DNA of 10,622 nt from JAPUME01 sp964605715 (GTDB lineage Bacteria > Acidobacteriota > Terriglobia > UBA7540 > JAPUME01), in contig CAZSDV010000065.1 of the NCBI GenBank assembly GCA_964605715.1, positions 1-10,622 of the forward strand, in the 5' to 3' direction. This document shows, piece after piece, positions 6,540 to 10,622 of the stretch. Numbering within the stretch: the first letter of the stretch is position 1; each line of letters opens with the position of its first letter. The notes beneath the pieces are model-generated. The model saw only the letters and a list, made by a program, of their open reading frames with translations. It was not told where the DNA came from and did no database searches. Made by a program: the position numbers and the translations under genes.

Positions 6540-6706
6540 GAGCGCAAGCAGGAGGTACATACGCGAATTCTTTTTCTAGATCCATTCACAAGGGCGTGAA
6601 CTGACTGCAGGTTTGGATTCCAACGCCGACGGGTGATGTTATGAGCGCGACTCACATTGTTGCCAAAGCGAGGACCTTTTCCACAGATGTCACAAGATGA
6701 TGCCAC
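6515..6706 (-). CDS. rpmB: 50S ribosomal protein L28, four-cysteine (zinc) form
   Basis: L28 is a small late-assembly protein of the large subunit. The 63-aa product starts ASSCDICGKGPRFGNNVSRA and continues with HNITRRRWNPNLQ and RKRIRVCTSCLRSGKV, the standard L28 pattern. Cysteines at 5, 8, 50 and 53 form two CxxC pairs, the zinc-binding (C+) version; many bacteria have a cysteine-free copy induced under zinc limitation. The start is GTG at 6704-6706, with GGAG (complement of 6716-6719) 9 nt upstream. It sits 116 bp downstream of ymdB on the same strand, but a good promoter in that gap suggests its own transcript. The length is typical and the gene intact. Confidence 0.95.
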   Translation of the reverse strand: MASSCDICGKGPRFGNNVSRAHNITRRRWNPNLQSVHALVNGSRKRIRVCTSCLRSGKVVKPA

Positions 6707-6751
6707 GAAGCACTACTCCAGAAAATAGAAAAACATTGATCTGAGAAAGAC

Positions 6752-6780
6752 AGTATAACCGAACTGGCCAAAATCATCAA
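6752..6780 (-). promoter_or_regulatory. Sigma-70-type promoter for rpmB
   Basis: On the minus strand TTGATG (6780-6775; 4 of 6 to TTGACA) is followed, after exactly 17 nt, by TATACT (6757-6752; 5 of 6 to TATAAT). Transcription would start near 6745, leaving a leader of about 38 nt before the rpmB GTG. Optimal spacing and correct placement support it. Confidence 0.6.
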
Positions 6781-6822
6781 AGATCCCTTTGCTTAGGAAA
6801 ATTGAAAGGGGTGCCGGTGTGG

Positions 6823-7614
6823 TTATATTTCGCACTCCTCAATACGTTGAATCTTAAGCGCACGCCCTGTTTCAGGGTCCACCTTAATTAACACGCCACA
6901 TAATCGCACGTTCTTCTCGGCAGGCTCAAAACGGGTGTGCATCTGATTTAGAAACCGCTTAATGATAGCCTGCTTCTCAACTCCAATAACAGAATCGTAA
7001 GGGCCCGTCATTCCGAGATCAGTGATGTAGGCTGTTCCTCCGGGAAGGATTCTCTCATCAGCAGTAGGAACGTGCGTGTGGGTGCCAAGGACAGCCGTGA
7101 CTTGCCCGTCTAGATACCAACCCATCGCTTGTTTTTCACTGGTGGTCTCAGCATGAAAATCTGTAATGATAACCTTTGTTTCTGGGGGTATGGTCTCAAG
7201 TAGCGCGTCTGCTGTACGAAAAGGACAATCTATGTTGGCCATGAAGACCCGCCCTTGAAGGTTCGTTAGTGCGTAAAGGACCCCCCCGTTTGTTTCTCCT
7301 AGATATAGGCCTTTACCTGGCGTTCCAGGTGGATAATTGGCCGGGCGAACTAGCCTTGCAGACACATTTTGATTTTCTAGGAAGGGGATTATTTCTTTTC
7401 TGTCCCAGATGTGATTACCGGAGCTCAAAGCGTTGATTCCCATCTCAAGAAATTCTTCTACCAAAGAAGGTGTGATGCCGAATCCCCCGGCGGCATTTTC
7501 TCCGTTTGCCAATACCAAATCAATCTGGTACTCCTCGATAAGCTTAGGGAGCTTTTTCTTGAGGATCTTTCGACCCGGACGACCAAAGATATCTCCAACA
7601 AACAGAATATTCAT
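6823..7614 (-). CDS. ymdB: YmdB-family metallophosphoesterase (TIGR00282 type)
   Basis: The family holds a di-metal phosphodiesterase; Bacillus subtilis YmdB cleaves 2',3'-cyclic nucleotides and affects biofilm and sporulation decisions. The 263-aa product matches the family length (264 in B. subtilis). The metal ligands are all visible: D8 (VGDIFGRPG), E39-N40 (ANGENAAGGFG), N67-H68 (SSGNHIWD), H154 (TDFHAETTSEKQAM), H179 and H181 (LGTHTHVPTADERIL). The conserved TDLGMTGPYDSVIG is at 198-211. ATG 7612-7614 fits the family start (MNILFVGDI), but no Shine-Dalgarno is visible. It follows zapA by 57 bp and is probably on the same transcript. Many bacteria have rny (RNase Y) directly before ymdB; rny is not here. 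The true substrate cannot be told from sequence. Confidence 0.92.
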   Translation of the reverse strand: MNILFVGDIFGRPGRKILKKKLPKLIEEYQIDLVLANGENAAGGFGITPSLVEEFLEMGINALSSGNHIWDRKEIIPFLENQNVSARLVRPANYPPGTPGKGLYLGETNGGVLYALTNLQGRVFMANIDCPFRTADALLETIPPETKVIITDFHAETTSEKQAMGWYLDGQVTAVLGTHTHVPTADERILPGGTAYITDLGMTGPYDSVIGVEKQAIIKRFLNQMHTRFEPAEKNVRLCGVLIKVDPETGRALKIQRIEECEI

Positions 7615-7671
7615 GACTTGTGGTTCGAGAATTTAACGTTTATGGGGAAATTGAAATCAGAATCCATCTCA

Positions 7672-7971
7672 TCAGCCTGCAGCTTTAAGAACGCGGTCAA
7701 GAGCACGATTGTATTCGTTTGCCTTTCTTTGAATTAGTCGTGTTTGGTTCTCGTATCGTGCCTGTAGCTGGTTTAGTTCATCAGCTACATTGAGAGAGGC
7801 TAAAACTGCTACCTGAAGGGAGTCGACCACCTGACTGCGATTAGCTACCGAGCGCATCTTGGCATCGATGAACTTAGCTAACTCTTGAATATAGCTCGGG
7901 TCGAGGTTCCCCCGCATGGTGTAGTCCTGATCGTAGATTTTCACGCGGACTCCTTGTTGATTCTTACCCAT
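7672..7971 (-). CDS. zapA: Cell division protein ZapA
   Basis: ZapA is a small cytoplasmic protein that cross-links FtsZ protofilaments and stabilises the Z-ring. The 99-aa product shows the typical layout: an N-terminal beta-rich head, VRVKIYDQDYTMRG (8-21) and DPSYIQELAKFIDAKMR (24-40), then VVDSLQVAVLASLNVADEL (48-66), and a C-terminal coiled coil (about 62-97) used for tetramer formation. ATG 7969-7971 is preceded by AAGGAG at 11-nt spacing. A strong promoter lies about 70 nt upstream. Upstream is a coiled-coil ZapB-like gene and then pheT; the pheST-zapA neighbourhood is found in several phyla. I see no 6S RNA-like hairpin in the 57-bp gap after zapA, where ssrS often lies. Confidence 0.93.
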   Translation of the reverse strand: MGKNQQGVRVKIYDQDYTMRGNLDPSYIQELAKFIDAKMRSVANRSQVVDSLQVAVLASLNVADELNQLQARYENQTRLIQRKANEYNRALDRVLKAAG

Positions 7972-8037
7972 TCAGACTCTAGCTCCTTATTCTTTGGCTT
8001 TATTTAAGTAGGTTTAACAATGCCGATTACGATCTCC

Positions 8038-8065
8038 ATTATGGGGGTTATTTTCTCTTTGTCAA
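8038..8065 (-). promoter_or_regulatory. Strong sigma-70-type promoter for zapA-ymdB
   Basis: On the minus strand a perfect TTGACA (8065-8060) is followed after 16 nt by CATAAT (8043-8038; 5 of 6 to TATAAT). It lies in the 161-bp gap before zapA, with a predicted start near 8031 and a leader of about 60 nt. It is the best promoter match in the window and would let zapA-ymdB be transcribed apart from pheST. Confidence 0.65.
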
Positions 8066-8132
8066 TAAATCGAAGGATCAGATACGGCACAGTGGAATTG
8101 ACTATTAGAATCGGGAAGAATAGTTAAGTACC

Positions 8133-8393
8133 CTAGCGCTTGCCTTTCGTAAGGTTAGATACTCGCTTCAGGAGAGTTTCTACACGGGCACGAACCTCAT
8201 CGCGCTGGCGACGCAAGACCTTCAATTCCTGTTGAGTTTTCTTGGTTTGTTTGGCCTGCTGGAGCAAATCTTGTTTGGTTGCTGCTAGCTCCTTTTCTAG
8301 ACGCTTATAGGCCAGCTGGTTCTGTTTAAATAAATCCAATGCGCGATAGAGCTTCTCTTCCAATTTTTGAATATCGGCAGTTGTTTCATTCAT
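8133..8393 (-). CDS. Short coiled-coil protein, probable ZapB-like division factor
   Basis: The 86-aa product is almost wholly helical and heptad-like, rich in Lys, Gln, Leu and Glu, with no signal peptide, membrane segment or cysteine. The C-terminal segment LRRQRDEVRARVETLLKRV (60-78) resembles the conserved end of small ZapA-neighbour proteins (TIGR02449/ZapB-like), which carry an R-x-x-[VL]-x-x-[KR]-[VI]-E-x-[LM] pattern. The gene lies between pheT (35 bp upstream) and zapA (161 bp downstream), the usual place for such a partner. ZapB in E. coli is a coiled-coil Z-ring factor recruited by ZapA. That this protein binds ZapA is inferred from position and fold type. ATG 8391-8393 has no visible Shine-Dalgarno, so translation may depend on readthrough from pheT. 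Confidence 0.75.
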   Translation of the reverse strand: MNETTADIQKLEEKLYRALDLFKQNQLAYKRLEKELAATKQDLLQQAKQTKKTQQELKVLRRQRDEVRARVETLLKRVSNLTKGKR

Positions 8394-8428
8394 TGTGCTA
8401 GGGTAGTTCTCATGTGCGGTGTCTTTAG

Positions 8429-10480
8429 TTAGTTACTACGAATTCGAACTGATATTCTTTCCAGTGCCCCCAGAATTTTTTTACTAAATTGAGCTACCTC
8501 GTTACTAGTAAATGTGCGCTCTTGGTTCTGAAAAATCACTCGGATAAGTAGGCTGTATGTTTCCTTCTCCTCTCCACCGGAAAATTGGTCTAGGGGTTGA
8601 ATAGAAAGAATATCGCTGATTTTAGTTTGTTTGATAGCTTTAGTGATTTCTCCATAACTTTTCCCATTGGGGACTGTTAGTGAAAAATCTCGCTCCACTG
8701 CAGGGAAGCGTGAAAATTCCTTGAAGCATTGTGGGGCGAGACCTAGAGCGATCAGGCGTCCCAGATTAATTTCGGCAACTTGCACGGAAGATCGAAACTT
8801 GTATCGGTCTTGAACCGCTTTGTTCAGTTTTCCGCAATTCACTAATGTCTCGTTTCCAGCAACTAAACAGGCTGATTGCCCTTGGTCATAATACGAAGGG
8901 GTTGTACCTTGCCACTCGGAGTCAGGTAGTGAGAAAATTTTTACAAGTGATTCAATGTCGCCCTTAAGGTCAAAAAAGTCTATTTCCCGCGGCCCTTCGT
9001 GCACTGAGAGACTGGGCCGTTCTCCAGTCAACCCTAAGGTCAGGACCCAATTTTCATTGGGCAATCCTTCATGATTAATCCGTGCTACATAGGTTTTTCC
9101 TTTCTCGAAAAACTGCAGATTCCTCTGGTCCCGGTCCAGGTTCCGTTTCAGGGCATGGAGCATGCCAGGAATGGCGGTGGAGCGCATTACTGATGCCTCC
9201 TGACTTAGTGGGTTCTCAAGAGGAACTGGAGGCTGATTGGCGCCTACGAAGCGGGCATTTTCTTCCGGATCAACCATTGGGTAGTTGATAATTTCACTAT
9301 ACCCTAGGCCAGTTAGCCTTTCATAGAGTCGCAGGTCGAGCTCGCGGGTAACATCCCGGACCGGGCGTGGCGGAACAAGACGCAAATTTGAGGGAAGCTT
9401 GTCATAACCAATGTGCCTTGCTACCTCCTCAATTAAGTCTATCGTTCCATGGATGTCAGGTCTAAAACTGGGTGGTGTAACTTGCCAGCTTGTAGCAGAC
9501 TGGGCTACCAGCTGGAATCCAAGTCCACGAAGAATTCGTTCGATTTCTTTTCTTTCTGGTTGAATCCCCAAAACTCGAAGGATTTCCTTCTCCGTAAGAG
9601 GGATCCGCATCCGCTGTTGCTTAGTGGGATAGATATCAAGAATTCCCTCGAGAATTTCTCCCCCAGCTAGTTTTGTGATCAATGTTGCCGCGCGATCGAT
9701 GGCCTTGGGGGCCATGTTGATATCGGCGCCGCGCTCGAAGCGAAAAGAAGCTTCAGAACGTAATCCTTGTTGTTTGGTAGTAGATCGAATGGAGACGGGA
9801 TCAAACCAAGCGCTTTCAAGTAGAATTGATTTTGTTTCATCAGATATACCTGTATGCTCACCTCCCATGATTCCAGCTAGCGCTACAGGCTGCAAGGCAT
9901 CAGCTATGACCAAAGAATCCCTGGTAAGTCTTTTCTCCTGGCCATCAAGGGTGCGCAGAGATTCTCCATTATGTGCCCGGCGCACAATTATTTTCTTTTC
10001 TGTTAGTCGGTTTATATCAAAGGCATGAAGGGGGTGACCAAGTTCCATCAAGACGTAGTTGGTAACGTCAGTAACATTATTGATGGCTCGCACTCCAATC
10101 GACTCAAGACGTCTTGCCAGCCATTTTGGCGAGGGCCCGATACGGACATTTTGAATAACTCTTCCGCAGTATCGGTGGCAAAGATCGGGGTCAGCAATTT
10201 TAATGGAAATTGCATCACAGGCTGAGGTGTTAGCCTCATCTAGACTTATTTTCAATGGGTTCAGGCAGCTACGCTGGGTGACAGCAAACTCTCGGGCTAC
10301 GCCATAGTGATTTAAGCAGTCCGGCCGATTAGTGGTGATTTCAATGTCCAGGATTATGTCGTCAGCACCTAAGCTAACGGATTCAACATTGAGACCAACG
10401 CTTCTCAGCTCTTCTGCCAGTTTTTCCGGTGGGACGGAAACATCAACAAATTCTTTTAGCCACTTGAGGGATATTTGCAT
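8429..10480 (-). CDS. pheT: Phenylalanyl-tRNA synthetase beta subunit lacking the EMAP-type domain
   Basis: PheT pairs with PheS in an alpha2-beta2 enzyme that charges tRNA-Phe; the beta subunit also edits Tyr-tRNA-Phe. The 683-aa product begins with the usual MQISLKWLKEFVDVSVPPEK and LRSVGLNVESV (26-36), then passes at once to LDIEITTNRPDCLNHYGVAR (44-63). In E. coli (795 aa) about 110 residues of an OB-fold tRNA-binding domain (B2) lie between these parts; here they are absent. The rest is complete: B3/B4 editing module (about 86-275, with GHPLHAFD at 148-155 and LAGIMGG at 201-207), B5 (about 285-360), the catalytic-like core (about 375-580), and the FDX-ACB anticodon-binding domain (587-680, starting KEFSRFPAVERDFSL). 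ATG 10478-10480 matches the family start, though no Shine-Dalgarno is seen. It begins 34 bp after pheS. Confidence 0.95.
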   Translation of the reverse strand: MQISLKWLKEFVDVSVPPEKLAEELRSVGLNVESVSLGADDIILDIEITTNRPDCLNHYGVAREFAVTQRSCLNPLKISLDEANTSACDAISIKIADPDLCHRYCGRVIQNVRIGPSPKWLARRLESIGVRAINNVTDVTNYVLMELGHPLHAFDINRLTEKKIIVRRAHNGESLRTLDGQEKRLTRDSLVIADALQPVALAGIMGGEHTGISDETKSILLESAWFDPVSIRSTTKQQGLRSEASFRFERGADINMAPKAIDRAATLITKLAGGEILEGILDIYPTKQQRMRIPLTEKEILRVLGIQPERKEIERILRGLGFQLVAQSATSWQVTPPSFRPDIHGTIDLIEEVARHIGYDKLPSNLRLVPPRPVRDVTRELDLRLYERLTGLGYSEIINYPMVDPEENARFVGANQPPVPLENPLSQEASVMRSTAIPGMLHALKRNLDRDQRNLQFFEKGKTYVARINHEGLPNENWVLTLGLTGERPSLSVHEGPREIDFFDLKGDIESLVKIFSLPDSEWQGTTPSYYDQGQSACLVAGNETLVNCGKLNKAVQDRYKFRSSVQVAEINLGRLIALGLAPQCFKEFSRFPAVERDFSLTVPNGKSYGEITKAIKQTKISDILSIQPLDQFSGGEEKETYSLLIRVIFQNQERTFTSNEVAQFSKKILGALERISVRIRSN

Positions 10481-10514
10481 AGGTCAACCGAAAGTTAAAG
10501 TGGAGCATCCAGTA

Positions 10515-10622
10515 TTATGGAAATTGCTCCAAAAATCGCCTGTCGCCTTGATAAAAAAGTTGAATATCGCTGATGCCGTACCTGAGCATTGCATAGCGGT
10601 CAACGCCCAAGCCAAATGCCCA
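10515..10622 (-). CDS. pheS: Phenylalanyl-tRNA synthetase alpha subunit, C-terminal end
   Basis: The window ends inside this gene; 35 codons and the TAA stop (10517-10515) are present. The peptide opens with WAFGLGVDRYAMLRYGI and ends with DIQLFYQGDRRFLEQFP. This is the class II motif 3 region, with the conserved Arg of the FGLGVDR segment, and the typical PheS terminus. PheS carries the aminoacylation active site. The stop lies 34 bp before pheT, the standard pheST operon. Confidence 0.95.
   Translation of the reverse strand, partial: WAFGLGVDRYAMLRYGISDIQLFYQGDRRFLEQFP

Noticed and set aside
6783..6797. Small stem CAAAG/CTTTG after ymdB as a terminator
   Set aside because: Five weak base pairs and no adequate U-tract on the minus strand.
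7972..8132. 6S RNA (ssrS) near zapA
   Set aside because: The gap upstream of zapA holds a promoter and leader but no long hairpin with a central bubble; the gap after zapA is only 57 bp.

Overview
This is an ordinary bacterial housekeeping segment, about 47-50% GC by eye. It has two gene blocks that face each other. The left block (+ strand, 1-6319) is rplM (3' end only), rpsI, rpsB, tsf, pyrH, frr and a bifunctional rel/spoT-type (p)ppGpp synthetase-hydrolase. The right block (- strand, 10622-6515) is pheS (3' end only), pheT, a short coiled-coil ZapB-like gene, zapA, a ymdB-type metallophosphoesterase and rpmB. The blocks converge on a 195-bp spacer (6320-6514) that carries a G/C-rich tract. 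No gap between genes exceeds about 230 bp. I see no mobile element, CRISPR array, tRNA or rRNA.

The order rplM-rpsI-rpsB-tsf-pyrH-frr occurs in several deep bacterial lineages. The short Thermus-like EF-Ts (197 aa), the four-cysteine L28, the non-ATG starts and a PheT without its EMAP-type tRNA-binding domain add some flavour. My best guess is a bacterium outside the well-studied Proteobacteria and Firmicutes, for example Verrucomicrobiota (such as the methanotrophic Methylacidiphilales), Nitrospirota or a related group. This is a weak inference; placement needs a phylogeny of the ribosomal proteins.

Functionally, the left block makes ribosomal proteins L13, S9 and S2, the EF-Tu recycling factor EF-Ts, UMP kinase, the ribosome recycling factor, and the enzyme that shuts ribosome synthesis down through (p)ppGpp. 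The right block charges tRNA-Phe (PheST), contributes FtsZ-ring assembly factors (ZapA and a probable ZapB-like partner), and adds a YmdB phosphodiesterase and L28.

The points most worth a second look are regulatory or about domain content. They are a near-perfect hairpin that hides the tsf Shine-Dalgarno, a PheT lacking the B2 domain, a long rel leader with a strong but unused Shine-Dalgarno, strong minus-strand promoters before zapA and rpmB, and a clear split between genes with good ribosome binding sites and genes with none. I found no convincing novel multi-gene system.
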